Notes: generated from the letters alone by a model not told the origin. A DNA stretch of 64,000 bases from an uncultured Alphaproteobacteria bacterium (GCA_951812805.1 CATOSZ010000001.1:992001-1056000); one strand, 5' to 3'. Counted from the stretch's first letter, positions 18,016 to 27,829 are shown. Made by a program: numbers and translations.

Positions 18016-18705
18016 ATGACGACGTTCGTATTGATTCACGGCGCCTATCAGGGGGGCTGGATCTGGGGCCCCGTGGCCGAACGGCTGCGCGCCGCCGGCC
18101 ACCGGGTCTATCACCCGAGCCTGGACGGCTGCGCCGAGCGGGCGGGCGCGATGCGCCCCGGCATCTCGACGGAAACGCACGGGCAGGAGATCGCCCAACT
18201 GCTGTTCCACGAGGATCTGCACGACGTCGTCCTCGCCGGCACCTCGAGCGGCGGCATGGTCATGGCGAGTGCGGCGGAACAGGCCGCCGACCGCGTCGCC
18301 CGGGTCGTCTTCGCCGACGCGCTCGCGTTGATGCACGGCGAGAAGATCCGCGACATCGTCTCCCGCCCCGCCGCGATCAACACGGACGTGGCGCTGGGTC
18401 CGAGCCGCGAGGACGCGGAAGGCCGCCTGTTCAAGGACCTGCCCGACGACCTGCGGCGCTGGACCGCCGAGCGTGTGTCCCTGCACCCGCACGCCTGCTT
18501 CCACCAGCCGGTTGTCTTGGAAAAGTTCTGGGACATGAAATGGGACGCGAGCGTCCTCTACTGCACCCAGGCCGAAAACCCGGGCGAGGCGCACCAACGG
18601 CGCTGCGCGGACGCCCTGGGTGCCCGCTGGCACCAGCTCGATACCGGGCACTACCCGATGTTGAGCACGCCGGACGAATTGGCGGAGATCATCGAGAAGG
18701 GGTAG
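18016..18705 (+). CDS. Alpha/beta hydrolase
   Basis: A 229-residue alpha/beta hydrolase. The oxyanion-loop motif LIHGAYQGGW (H8-G9), the nucleophile elbow GTSSGG with S77, and the catalytic His H212 (DTGHYPML) are all present. The short, lidless form resembles plant-esterase/EstC-type salicylate or pyrethroid esterases. It starts 13 nt after the glyoxalase-like gene and is probably the last gene of the hyuBA operon. It could hydrolyse an ester or amide in the same pathway; the substrate is unknown. Confidence 0.8.
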   Translation: MTTFVLIHGAYQGGWIWGPVAERLRAAGHRVYHPSLDGCAERAGAMRPGISTETHGQEIAQLLFHEDLHDVVLAGTSSGGMVMASAAEQAADRVARVVFADALALMHGEKIRDIVSRPAAINTDVALGPSREDAEGRLFKDLPDDLRRWTAERVSLHPHACFHQPVVLEKFWDMKWDASVLYCTQAENPGEAHQRRCADALGARWHQLDTGHYPMLSTPDELAEIIEKG

Positions 18706-18732
18706 CGGGAACGCGGCGGCCTCGCCCTTTCG

Positions 18733-19659
18733 TCAGCCCTCCCCGGCCGCCGCCAGGCAGTACTCCGCCACCTCCTTGTGCGTCGCGAACCAGACGCCCT
18801 CGTGGCCCTTCATATGCTCGATCAGCCGCGCCAGGATCGCGAGGCGGGAGCGGTGGCCGATGATGTGGGGGTGCATGGTCAGCAGGAACAGGCCGCCGTC
18901 CGCATAGGCGCCGTCGAATTCGCCCTGAAAGATCTCGTAGACGGAACTGGGCGCCGTGTAGGGACGCAACGTCGTGCCCCGGTCCATCGGAAAATAGACC
19001 GCGTCGTCCTTGATCCATTCCACCGGCAGCTCGACCATGCCGGTCGCCTCGCCCGCCTCCAGGATCTCGTAGGGATCGTCGTCGGCCATGAGGGAGCTGT
19101 CGTAGAGCAGGCCCATCTCCCGGCTGATCGCCAGCGTGTGCTGGCTGAAATCCCAGCTCGGCGTGCGGATGCCGACCGGACGCTGGCCGGAGATTTCCTC
19201 CAGCACGTCGGCGGCGCGAAATTGCAGGTCGCGCTCGGCGTCGGGCGGCAGGGTGCCGTTGAACTCGTGGATCCAGCCGTGGATGCCGATCTCGTGCCCC
19301 TCGTCGGCGAGACCGCGCTGCTCCTCGGGATGCAGCTTGGCGACGACGGCGGGCACAAAGAAGCTCGCCCGGATGTCGTGCCGGTCCAGCAGCGCACGGA
19401 TACGCGGGATCGCCACGCGCGAGCCATACTGCCCCTGGCTGAGCTTGCCGGGCGAGGTCTGGCCGAAGCGCAAGGTCGTCGACTCGTGGTCGGAATCGAA
19501 CGACAACGCGACGGCGCAACGCGCGCCGTCCTTCCAGGCCTTCGGCTTCAAGGACCGGCCGGCACGCACCTTCTCGGTGATCGTGCGCCAGCGCTGCTCG
19601 CGCCACTGCCAGGGCAGCTCGTCGGCATCCGGCGTGTCGGCATTGTCGGCATAGGTCAT
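18733..19659 (-). CDS. PuuE/allantoinase-type polysaccharide deacetylase-fold hydrolase
   Basis: A 308-residue NodB-fold protein. Motif 1 is ALSFDSDHES (D55, D57), motif 2 HGWIHEF (H127, H131) and motif 3 RTPSWDFS. The N-terminal segment before the NodB core and the absence of a signal peptide resemble cytosolic PuuE-type allantoinases and imidase-like hydrolases rather than cell-wall deacetylases. Set among hydantoinase-type genes, a C-N hydrolase acting on a cyclic or linear amide is a reasonable guess. It is convergent with the hydrolase gene and divergent from 19860, so it has its own promoter in 19660-19859. Confidence 0.72.
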   Translation of the reverse strand: MTYADNADTPDADELPWQWREQRWRTITEKVRAGRSLKPKAWKDGARCAVALSFDSDHESTTLRFGQTSPGKLSQGQYGSRVAIPRIRALLDRHDIRASFFVPAVVAKLHPEEQRGLADEGHEIGIHGWIHEFNGTLPPDAERDLQFRAADVLEEISGQRPVGIRTPSWDFSQHTLAISREMGLLYDSSLMADDDPYEILEAGEATGMVELPVEWIKDDAVYFPMDRGTTLRPYTAPSSVYEIFQGEFDGAYADGGLFLLTMHPHIIGHRSRLAILARLIEHMKGHEGVWFATHKEVAEYCLAAAGEG

Positions 19660-19859
19660 AGGGGCTCACCTCGCGGCTGACGTCTGGATCGATGCGGGAG
19701 GAACGCTAGCAGCCCCGCGCGCCCATGGTCACCCCTAAATCGATTGAGATTTCAGAATCAATTTACCCGCATGTCTTTTGCGAATGATCATTTCGATATA
19801 GCATCGATCCCATTCACGGCGCCGCGCGCGCCAAACTGAACAACGAGAAGGAATCCGAG

Positions 19860-20864
19860 ATGAACCTCTACAACGAAAACGGCAAGGATCGGACGCGGCG
19901 CAAAGGCGTGGTCGACGACGAGGCGCTCGGCCCGCTGCGGCTGCTGCCCGGCACCTGGGCCAATCGGGGACAGACGCGGGAGGCCGGGTGGAACATGATC
20001 GCCCTGCCCTTCGCCCCGGGGCGGTTCCGCTACAGGGTCTTGATGAACCAGTACACCGAAGTGCTGCGCTTCTCGCTGGTCGACGACAAGGTGCCGAACC
20101 GCGGTGTCGAGGGCCCGAACCGGGAGGTGACGGCCGACCAGCTCGTGGTGACGATCGACTATCAGCAGACCATCGACCAGGTCGCCGCGGCGGATTCGCC
20201 CGATAGCGGCCTCGCCGGCAAGCCGGGCGCCGCCATCCATCACGAGCCGGGCCTGTTCCTGCACATGCGCAACCATCGCACCGCCAACCTGGACATTGCC
20301 CGCCTGGCCACCGTCCCGCACGGCGATTCCGCCCTGGCGCTCGGCACCTCCATGGTCAACGACGGCGGGCCGGCGATCCCCGCGAACGTCGACGGCCTGC
20401 CGATCGGGGCCGGACAGGACGTCCAGAACAATCCCTACCTCGCGCCCTACAAGCACTTCGTGAACAAGCCGTTCAAGGGCAAGGTTCGCCAGCGGGGCTT
20501 CCCGGGGTTCAATCCCATCGACATGACGGCACTGCTGGCGCTCGCCAACCAGGGCGTCGACATCGCGCGGACGACGACCTTGCCGCTCGACACCAGTGCG
20601 GCCACGGGCGGTATCGTCAACATCCCCTTCATCGTCGACCAGGCCAACGCGGCGCTGATGACCTCGACCTTCTGGATCCAGGAACTGCGCGAGACGGACA
20701 AGCGCAAGCGGCCGAAACTGCGGATGCAGTACCTGCAGATCGTCATGCTCGACTTCTTCGAGCGGCGCGACGGCCAGGGCCTGATCCGCTGGCCGCACAT
20801 CTCGATCAACACCATGGACAAGATCTCCGACGAGGTGCTGGACGACGTTTCCGACGAGGCTTGA
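19860..20864 (+). CDS. Conserved protein with a GTW-type beta-barrel (heme-binding/nitrobindin-like) start; function uncertain
   Basis: A 334-residue protein. LGPLRLLPGTWANRG near residue 24 resembles the GTW signature of FABP-like heme-binding (nitrobindin/THAP4-type) barrels, and LVVTIDYQQT and GLFLHMRNHR could be further strands. I recognise no catalytic motif, and there is no signal peptide. The ATG follows GAAGGAA. It faces away from the PuuE-like gene, and 130 nt separate it from the D-aminoacylase gene. The heme-binding label is a resemblance only. Confidence 0.4.
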   Translation: MNLYNENGKDRTRRKGVVDDEALGPLRLLPGTWANRGQTREAGWNMIALPFAPGRFRYRVLMNQYTEVLRFSLVDDKVPNRGVEGPNREVTADQLVVTIDYQQTIDQVAAADSPDSGLAGKPGAAIHHEPGLFLHMRNHRTANLDIARLATVPHGDSALALGTSMVNDGGPAIPANVDGLPIGAGQDVQNNPYLAPYKHFVNKPFKGKVRQRGFPGFNPIDMTALLALANQGVDIARTTTLPLDTSAATGGIVNIPFIVDQANAALMTSTFWIQELRETDKRKRPKLRMQYLQIVMLDFFERRDGQGLIRWPHISINTMDKISDEVLDDVSDEA

Positions 20865-20994
20865 GGCCAAGGCGAAAGCCACGCCATCGACGTCCCGCCC
20901 CGGCGGGGCGTCGACCCTCGACGGCCTGGTTGCCCCGGCGGACCCATCGGCTAGCATATTCGCCGATCTTGAGACGCACGCGGGGAGCGGGAGC

Positions 20995-22668
20995 ATGGCG
21001 CACGACATCATCATTCGGAACGGCACGCTGATCGACGGCACCGGGGCGGAACGCACACGGGGCGACGTGGCGATTTCCGACGGCCTCATCACCCATGTCG
21101 GCGAGGTCGAGGGCCCGGCCGACCGGGTGATCGACGCGGGCGACCTGATCGTCTCACCGGGCTTCATCGATCCCCACACGCACTACGACGCGCAGATCTG
21201 CTGGGACGGCCAGGTCACGCCGTCGGCCTGGCACGGCGTGACCTCGGTCGTCATGGGCAACTGCGGCGTCGGCATCGCGCCTTGCCTGCCCGGCGCGCGC
21301 GAGATCGCCATGCGCGATCTGGTCAACGTCGAGGCCATCCCCTACGACGTGCTGGAACGCGGCATCACCTGGGACTGGGAAAGCTTTCCCGACTATCTCG
21401 ACGCGGCGGAGAAGCGGGGCAGCGCCCTCAACCTCGGTTTCCTCGCACCACTGACGCCGTTCCGGCACTTCGTCATGGGCGAGGAATCCATGGAACGCCC
21501 CGCCACGCCGGAGGAGACGGCGCGGATCAAGGCCCTGTTGCACGAAGCGATGGCGGCGGGCGCCTTCGGCTTTTCCAGCACTATCCTGAACCAGCACCTG
21601 GGCTTTGGCGGCCGGCCTCTCGCCTGCCGCATGGCGGACGACGCCGAACTCACGGCCTATGCCAACATGCTGCGCGAATGCGGCAAGGGGGCGATCGAGA
21701 TTGCACTCACCCGCCAGGTGGCGGTGCTGGAGGAGGAGCAGTGCCAAACCCTCGACCTGCTGCTGGAGCAAAGCGGCCGGCCGGTCACCTTCATCGCCCT
21801 CTTCGATCGCGACGACATCTCGGAGGCGGTGCGCAACACCCTGGCGCTGGCGGCACCGCAGATCGCCAAGGGGGCCCGGCCACAGACCTCGCCGCTGCCG
21901 CTCACTCGCGAGATCGACATGCGCAGCCCCTTCTCCTTCGCCGGCTTCCCGGCCTGGAAACGGGTGTTCGCCGACACCTCGAAGGACGCGCAGCGGGCCG
22001 TCTATGCCGACACCGCCTTCCGCGACGCCTTCCGCGAGGACCTGAAGAACCCGCTCAGCTTCGGCGACTGGAACCGCATCGTGCTGCACGAGGTCCGCAA
22101 TCCCGACCTGAAGAAGTACGAGGGGATGAGCGTCACGAAAATCGCCGAGGCCGAGGGCAAGGACGGCGTCGACGCCTTCCTCGACGTGACGCTGGGCGAT
22201 GATCTTGGCTGCGAGTTCACGATGTCCTCCTACAACACGCGGGTCGACCGGGTGAAGGAGATCCTGAGCAATCGCGACGTGCTGATCGGGCTCGGCGACG
22301 CGGGCGCCCATGTCGACATGCTGTGCGATGCCGGCTATCCGACCTACACGCTCGGCACCTGGGTGCGCGAGCGGGAGATCATGACCCTGGAGGAAGGCGT
22401 GCGCCGCCTGACCTCGGACCCGGCCGACTTCTTCGGCATCGAGGGGCGCGGCCGGCTGGCGCCGGGCATGGCCGCCGACGTCACCCTGTTCGATGCGGAG
22501 ACCATCGGCTCCGGCAACCGCGGCGTCCGACGCCATGACCTGCCGGGCGGCGGCAAGCGGATGGTGATGCCCTCGACCGGCGTCGAGATGACCCTGGTCA
22601 ACGGCGAAGTCACCTGGGCAGACGGCGCTGTCCAGGAGGCCCGCGCGGGCAAGGTGCTGCGTTCCTGA
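20995..22668 (+). CDS. N-acyl-D-amino-acid deacylase (D-aminoacylase) family amidohydrolase
   Basis: A 557-residue amidohydrolase-superfamily protein. The metal motif is HTHYDAQ (H61, H63), and GNCGVG has C90 in the position of the bridging Cys typical of D-aminoacylases. LGDAGAHVDMLCDAGY has the later catalytic Asp region. The N-terminal (IIIRNGTLIDGTG) and C-terminal (VTLVNGEVTWADG) beta-sandwich segments are present. Family members remove the acyl group from N-acyl-D-amino acids. It lies 13 nt from a threonine aldolase gene and near two HyuAB pairs, which suggests amino-acid derivative catabolism. Confidence 0.83.
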   Translation: MAHDIIIRNGTLIDGTGAERTRGDVAISDGLITHVGEVEGPADRVIDAGDLIVSPGFIDPHTHYDAQICWDGQVTPSAWHGVTSVVMGNCGVGIAPCLPGAREIAMRDLVNVEAIPYDVLERGITWDWESFPDYLDAAEKRGSALNLGFLAPLTPFRHFVMGEESMERPATPEETARIKALLHEAMAAGAFGFSSTILNQHLGFGGRPLACRMADDAELTAYANMLRECGKGAIEIALTRQVAVLEEEQCQTLDLLLEQSGRPVTFIALFDRDDISEAVRNTLALAAPQIAKGARPQTSPLPLTREIDMRSPFSFAGFPAWKRVFADTSKDAQRAVYADTAFRDAFREDLKNPLSFGDWNRIVLHEVRNPDLKKYEGMSVTKIAEAEGKDGVDAFLDVTLGDDLGCEFTMSSYNTRVDRVKEILSNRDVLIGLGDAGAHVDMLCDAGYPTYTLGTWVREREIMTLEEGVRRLTSDPADFFGIEGRGRLAPGMAADVTLFDAETIGSGNRGVRRHDLPGGGKRMVMPSTGVEMTLVNGEVTWADGAVQEARAGKVLRS

Positions 22669-22681
22669 CCGGTCGGATCGC

Positions 22682-23710
22682 ATGACCGTCGATCTCCGCT
22701 CCGACATCGTCGCCCGCCCGACGGCGGCGATGATCGAGGCCATGGTGGCCGCGGCCGGCGCGCCGCCCGGCTTCGACCTGCGGGAGGATCCGACCGTCGC
22801 CCGGCTGGAGCGGCTGGCGGCGGAGACGGTCGGCAAGGAAGACGCGCTGTTCTGCCCGACCTGCATGATGGCGAACCAGATCGCCATTCACCTGCACTGC
22901 CGGTCCGGCGAGAACTTCGTCACCGAGGCCAGCAGCCATGTCCTGACCTCCGAGGCCGCGGCCGCCGCCAGCCTCACCGGGGCCATGCCCCGCCTGGTCG
23001 AGGGCGCGCTCGGCGCCGCCTCGGTGGAAGCGGCGATCCAGGCGGGCGATGCGCTCCGCTCCCGCACCGCGATGGTTTTGCTTGAGAACACGCACGTCTC
23101 CTCCGGCGGCCGGGTCCTGCCTTACCAAGAGATGCAGGCTATTGCCGAGGTCGCGCGACGCCACGGCCTCGCCGTGCATCTCGACGGCGCCCGCCTGTTC
23201 AACGCGGCGACGGCGCTGGGGCGAAGCGGGGCGGAACTGGCGGCGACGGCGACCACCGTCGCCTTCAATCTGAACAAGGCGTTGGGCGCACCGCTCGGCG
23301 CGCTGCTCGCCGGCAGCGCGGAGCATATCGCCGAGGCGACGCGGATCCGCCAAATGTTCGGCGGCGGCTGGCGCCCGGCCGGCATTCCCGCGGCGGCCGG
23401 TATCGTCGCATTGGAACAAGGCATCCCCCGGCTGGCGGACGATCACGACAATGCACGCCGCCTCGCCGAAGGCCTCACGGTGCTACCGGGCCTTGCCCTC
23501 GATCCGGCGGACGTCGAAAGCAACATCGTCATGGTCGACATCGCCCGCGATGGGCTCGACGCCTCGACGCTCGCATCCCGCATCGCCGCACACGACGTCC
23601 TGGTCATGCCCTACGGACCACGGCGCCTTCGCTGCTGCACCCACCACGACATTACCGCCGACGGCATTGCGCGCGCCCTCGCCGCGTTCGCCGCCGCGCT
23701 GGAGGAGTGA
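22682..23710 (+). CDS. Low-specificity threonine aldolase-type PLP enzyme
   Basis: A 342-residue beta-eliminating lyase-fold PLP enzyme. The Schiff-base Lys is K199 (FNLNKALGAPLG), D168/R171 sit in VHLDGARLFN, and H86 (EASSHVL) is the stacking His. These match L-threonine/L-allo-threonine aldolases, which split beta-hydroxy-alpha-amino acids into glycine and an aldehyde. It starts 13 nt after the D-aminoacylase gene and ends 5 nt before the second HyuA, so the four genes from 20995 to 27513 look like one transcription unit. Confidence 0.85.
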   Translation: MTVDLRSDIVARPTAAMIEAMVAAAGAPPGFDLREDPTVARLERLAAETVGKEDALFCPTCMMANQIAIHLHCRSGENFVTEASSHVLTSEAAAAASLTGAMPRLVEGALGAASVEAAIQAGDALRSRTAMVLLENTHVSSGGRVLPYQEMQAIAEVARRHGLAVHLDGARLFNAATALGRSGAELAATATTVAFNLNKALGAPLGALLAGSAEHIAEATRIRQMFGGGWRPAGIPAAAGIVALEQGIPRLADDHDNARRLAEGLTVLPGLALDPADVESNIVMVDIARDGLDASTLASRIAAHDVLVMPYGPRRLRCCTHHDITADGIARALAAFAAALEE

Positions 23711-23715
23711 GGCCC

Positions 23716-25806
23716 ATGGGATATCGCCTGGGTGTCGACATCGGCGGCACCTTCACCGACTTCGCGCTGATCGACGACGAGAGCGGCCGCCTCACCGTCT
23801 ACAAGCAACTGACCACGCCGGACGATCCGGCCCGCGCCGTGCTGGAAGGCTTGCAAGCCATGCTGGCGCGCGACAGCGTCGACATCGCCCGCCTCACCAG
23901 CGTCATCCACGGCACCACCCTCGTCACCAACGCGGTGATCGAGCGCAAGGGCGCGCCCACGGGCATGCTGGTGAGCCGGGGCTTCCGCGACGTCCTCGAT
24001 ATCGCCATGGAACGGCGCTACGACCTCTTCGACCTGCGCCTGGTCTTCGCCGAGCCGGTGGTACCGCGCGCGCTCAGGCGCGAAGTCTCGGAACGCCGCG
24101 CCTTCGACGGCACGGTGATGGAGCTGCTGGATACCGAGGGCGCCGTCGCCGCCGCCCGGGACCTGGTCGAGAACCGGGGCATCGAGGCGCTGGCGATCTG
24201 CTTCCTGCACAGCTATGCCGACGACAGCCACGAGGTGGCGGCGCGGGATGCGGTCCGGGCCGCCTTTCCCGACCTCTTCGTCACCGCCTCGTCCGAAGTT
24301 CTCCCCTTTATGCGGGAGTACGAACGCTGGTCGACGACGACGGTCAACGCCTATGTCCAGCCGCTGACCAACCTCTATCTCTCACACCTGGAGGCGGGCC
24401 TCGCCGGCCTCGGTTTCCAGGGCAGCTTCCTCATCATGACCTCGAGCGGCGGCACGGTGACGGCGGACACCGCGCGCCGCTTCCCGGTCCGCCTGATCGA
24501 GAGCGGGCCGGCCGCCGGCGCGCTGATGGCCGCCCTGCTGGGCGAGATGCTGGCGGAGCCGGAACTGCTGTCCTTCGACATGGGCGGGACCACGGCCAAG
24601 GGAGCCTTGATCCGCGACGGCGCGCCGCTGCGCAAGTACGAACTGGAAGTCGCGCGCGTGCACGACTTCAAGGCCGGGAGCGGCGTGCCGCTGCGCATCC
24701 CGGTCATCGACATGATCGAGATCGGCGCCGGCGGCGGCTCCATCGCCCATGTCGACGAACGCCGGCTGCTCGCCGTCGGGCCGCGGAGCGCCGGCGCCGA
24801 CCCGGGTCCCGCCTGCTACGGCCGTGGTGGCGCCGCGGCGACCCTGACCGACGCCAACCTCGCGCTCGGCTACCTGGTGCCCGAACAGTTTCTCGGCGGC
24901 CGCATGGCGCTGGATCCGGCGGCGGCGGAACGCGCGCTCGACGACGGCGTCGGCGGCCCGCTGGAGGTCGCGAGCACCCGGGCGGCGTGGGGCATCCACG
25001 AGGTCATCAACGAGGATGTGGCCCGCGCCTTCCGCGAACATGCCAGCGAGATCGGCTTCGACTACCGCCAGAGCGCGATGGTCGCCTTCGGCGGCTCCGG
25101 CCCGATGCATGCATTGCGCATCGCCCGCAAGCTGCGCATCCCCAAGGTGGTGTTTCCCGCCGGCGCCGGCGTGATGTCGGCGATCGGACTACTGGCGACG
25201 CCGCTCAGCTTCGCCAGCCTGCGCTCGGCGCCGGCACGCCTGGCCCGGCTCGACGCGAACGCGCTCACCGCCGGCTTCGCCCCACTGCTCGACCAGGCGC
25301 GTGCCCAGCTCGGTGCCGCCGGCATCGCCGGCGATGCGTTGGTCCTCACCCGTCGCCTCGACATGCGCTATGTCGGCCAGGGCTACGAGGTCGAGGTGGA
25401 ACTGCCCGAAGCGCTGGCGGCGGACGCGGCGCTCGCCCGCCTGCCGGCCCTGTTCCAAACGGCTTACGAAGCCGTCTTCGCCACCAGCTTTCTCGAGAAC
25501 GAGATCGAGATCGTCAACTGGAAGGTCGAGGCGCGCGGCCCCCTCCCCGACCTGGCGCGTAACTACCGGCAACCCGACATCGGCGCGCGTGCGGCGCAGG
25601 ACTATCCGAACACGACCGTCTACTTCCCCGAGCGCGACGAGCACCTGGCGTGCCCGGTGCTCGACCGTTACGCGCTGGCGCCGGGGGCCGAGGTCGAGGG
25701 ACCGGCCCTCATCCAGGAGGACGAGTCGACCAGCGTGCTCGGCCCGGGGGAACGGGCGACGGTCGACGCTTACGGCAACCTGATCGCCGAGTTGGCGGAA
25801 GGCTAG
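23716..25806 (+). CDS. Hydantoinase A / oxoprolinase family protein (HyuA-type), second set
   Basis: A 696-residue HyuA paralogue. The ATG at 23716 follows GGAGGAG with 8 nt spacing, so I prefer it to an in-frame GTG at 23707. It has GVDIGGTFTDFALI (phosphate-1), SFDMGGTTAKGALI (phosphate-2), GAGGGSI (adenosine) and FGGSGPMHALRIA. It is only moderately similar to the first HyuA (13810-15867), so it is not a recent duplicate. Its gene order relative to HyuB is also reversed. Confidence 0.87.
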   Translation: MGYRLGVDIGGTFTDFALIDDESGRLTVYKQLTTPDDPARAVLEGLQAMLARDSVDIARLTSVIHGTTLVTNAVIERKGAPTGMLVSRGFRDVLDIAMERRYDLFDLRLVFAEPVVPRALRREVSERRAFDGTVMELLDTEGAVAAARDLVENRGIEALAICFLHSYADDSHEVAARDAVRAAFPDLFVTASSEVLPFMREYERWSTTTVNAYVQPLTNLYLSHLEAGLAGLGFQGSFLIMTSSGGTVTADTARRFPVRLIESGPAAGALMAALLGEMLAEPELLSFDMGGTTAKGALIRDGAPLRKYELEVARVHDFKAGSGVPLRIPVIDMIEIGAGGGSIAHVDERRLLAVGPRSAGADPGPACYGRGGAAATLTDANLALGYLVPEQFLGGRMALDPAAAERALDDGVGGPLEVASTRAAWGIHEVINEDVARAFREHASEIGFDYRQSAMVAFGGSGPMHALRIARKLRIPKVVFPAGAGVMSAIGLLATPLSFASLRSAPARLARLDANALTAGFAPLLDQARAQLGAAGIAGDALVLTRRLDMRYVGQGYEVEVELPEALAADAALARLPALFQTAYEAVFATSFLENEIEIVNWKVEARGPLPDLARNYRQPDIGARAAQDYPNTTVYFPERDEHLACPVLDRYALAPGAEVEGPALIQEDESTSVLGPGERATVDAYGNLIAELAEG

Positions 25807-25818
25807 GAGGGTATGACC

Positions 25819-27513
25819 ATGCAGCGTTTCGATCCGATCAGCCTGAAGATCCTCTGGGACCGTCTGGTGTCCATCGCCGACGAGGTCGTGCTCTCGCTGG
25901 TGCGCACCTCGTTCTCCATCAACGTCCGGGAAGGCTACGACCTCTCCTGCATCCTGTTCGACCATCGCGGCCGCATGATCGCCCAGGGCAACTATTCGGT
26001 GCCCTCCTTCACCGGGACGGCGCCGCAGACGCTGGCCCACATGCTGCGCGACTGCCCGCCCGAGACCCTGTCCCCCGGCGACATCGTCATGACCAACGAT
26101 CCCTGGATGGGCACGGGGCATCTGTTCGACATCAACGTCATGCGTCCGGTTTTCCGCGGCGACCGCCTGGTCGGCTACACCATGAGCGTCACCCACCTGC
26201 CCGATATCGGCGGCGCCGGCATGTCCTCGACCTGCACCGAGGTCTACCAGGAAGGCCTGCGCTTTCCCGTCTGCAAGCTCGCCGAAAAGGCCCGGATGAA
26301 CCAGATGATCCTGGACCTGGTGCGGATGAACGTGCGGGTCCCGGAACAGGTAATCGGCGACATCATGGCCAACGTCTCCTGCAACGAGGTCGGCGGCCGG
26401 GCATTGCTGGAGTTCATGGACGAATACGGCCTGGAGGAGTTGAGCGGCCTTTCCGACGCGATCAACGACCATGCCGCGGCGGCAATGCGCGAGGAGATCG
26501 CCACCATCCCCGACGGCGTCTACGAGAACGCGATCCAGATCGAGGGGATCGAGGCGCCGATCGAACTCGCCGCCCGCATCGAGGTCCGGGGCCCCGACAT
26601 CGCCATCGATTTCACCGGCACCGGCGGCCCAGTGCGCGCCTCGATCAACGTACCCTTCTGCTATACCCAGGCGCAGAGCTACTACGTGGTCAAATGCCTG
26701 ACCATCCCCAGCCTGCCGAACAACGAGGGCGCGGTGCGCCACATCGCGGTCACGGCACCGGAGGACTGCATCCTGAACGCCCAGCCGCCCTGGCCGACGG
26801 GCGGGCGGCATTCCGTCGGTCACTTCATCGTGCCGCTGCTGATGGGGGCGATGGAACAGGCCCTGCCGGAGCGGGTCCAGGCCGACGTCTCGATGATGAA
26901 CGTGTTCTCGGTCAAGGGGCATCACCGCGACGGGGAGGAGATCTCCAGCCTGTTCTTCCTTGCGGGCGGCTTCGGCGCGCTTTCCGGCATCGACGGGCGC
27001 GCGGTGACGCCGGCCCCCTCCAACATGACCGTGGTGCCGACGGAGATCTGGGAGAACCTGACCTCCATGACCGTGGAGAAGCGCGAGATCCTGGCCGATT
27101 CCGGCGGCCCCGGCACCTGGCGCGGCGGCAGCGGCCAGGAGACCGTGTTCCGCAACGACACCGGCAACCTGCTCGACCTGGCGCTGATGGGACAACGCAC
27201 GGAGTTTCCCGCCCGTGGCTTCGCCGGCGGTGGCGACGGCGCCCTCCGGCGCTACCTGAGGGAGGGCGGCGAGGTCGACGGCAAGGGCCGCATCCTGCTG
27301 GCACCGGGCGACAGCGTCGTCATGCACGAGGCGGGCGGCGGCGGCTTCGGCGACCCGCTGCAACGCGATCTCGTCGAGGTCCAGCGCGACCTCGACGACG
27401 GTCACGTCACCGCCGCGGGCGCGACGCGCGACTATGGCTGCGTGGTCGGTGCGGCGGGCGTCATCGACGCGGCAGCGACGCACGACCTCAGGGCCTCACG
27501 CGCGGGCAAATAG
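25819..27513 (+). CDS. Hydantoinase B / oxoprolinase family protein (HyuB-type), second set
   Basis: A 564-residue HyuB. AGGAGG at 25805-25810 is 8 nt from the ATG at 25819 but only 2 nt from an in-frame ATG at 25813, so I use 25819. Motifs: TNDPWMGTGHLFDINVM, FTGTGGPVRASINVPFCY and AGGGGFGDPLQRDL. It lacks the extra C-terminal domain of the first HyuB and has the usual length. It starts 12 nt after HyuA and is the last gene of the unit. Confidence 0.87.
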   Translation: MQRFDPISLKILWDRLVSIADEVVLSLVRTSFSINVREGYDLSCILFDHRGRMIAQGNYSVPSFTGTAPQTLAHMLRDCPPETLSPGDIVMTNDPWMGTGHLFDINVMRPVFRGDRLVGYTMSVTHLPDIGGAGMSSTCTEVYQEGLRFPVCKLAEKARMNQMILDLVRMNVRVPEQVIGDIMANVSCNEVGGRALLEFMDEYGLEELSGLSDAINDHAAAAMREEIATIPDGVYENAIQIEGIEAPIELAARIEVRGPDIAIDFTGTGGPVRASINVPFCYTQAQSYYVVKCLTIPSLPNNEGAVRHIAVTAPEDCILNAQPPWPTGGRHSVGHFIVPLLMGAMEQALPERVQADVSMMNVFSVKGHHRDGEEISSLFFLAGGFGALSGIDGRAVTPAPSNMTVVPTEIWENLTSMTVEKREILADSGGPGTWRGGSGQETVFRNDTGNLLDLALMGQRTEFPARGFAGGGDGALRRYLREGGEVDGKGRILLAPGDSVVMHEAGGGGFGDPLQRDLVEVQRDLDDGHVTAAGATRDYGCVVGAAGVIDAAATHDLRASRAGK

Positions 27514-27780
27514 CCATGGTCCATATCGACGTTCGATTATTAGATAATTTGAAACACTTTGGCGCTAAAGTGCCCACGATCACTCGATTTTCTGCGTGTG
27601 AGGCACTATATGTCATTCAAGGCTCGCCGGTCGGCCAAGCGTATGTTGACTCTGTATAGTCCGGGTGCAAACGTCGCCTGATACGCTCGCCGAGAGGTAG
27701 TCGGTGTCGGAAATGGCACCGCCCACGGAGGATCGATGAAATGAGCTATCCTGCGATCTAAAGTAGAGACTTCAATTATG
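27514..27780. other. AT-rich intergenic stretch, no gene recognised
   Basis: Between hyuB and the terminator-like hairpin the A+T content rises sharply compared with the operon before it. Short open frames exist, but none has a ribosome site or a recognisable product. It may mark the edge of a transferred segment that includes the next gene. Confidence 0.4.
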
Positions 27781-27815
27781 GCGGCCCGAGTGCTACACTC
27801 GGGCCGCTTGCTATT
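27781..27815 (+). terminator. Strong hairpin before the DUF4760-like gene
   Basis: GCGGCCCGAGTG and CACTCGGGCCGC form a perfect 12-bp stem around a 3-nt loop (CTA), followed by TTGCTATTT. It would end the upstream transcript, although the T-tract is interrupted. It lies 22 nt before the next start, so it may also act as an attenuator or leader structure for that gene. Confidence 0.55.
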
Positions 27816-27829
27816 TGAGGGAACTGAAA

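Noticed and set aside
15813..18017. A 734-codon minus-strand open frame
   Set aside because: It is antisense to the ThDP enzyme and VOC genes, which have catalytic motifs; the antisense translation shows none.
19660..19859. A palindromic operator between the PuuE-like gene and the barrel-like gene
   Set aside because: The AT-rich stretch near 19736-19770 has only short imperfect symmetry (ATTGA...TCAAT), too weak to call a site.
27516..27659. A short frame (MVHIDVRLLDN...) after hyuB
   Set aside because: It has no ribosome site and no similarity I can name, and lies in a stretch that looks noncoding.
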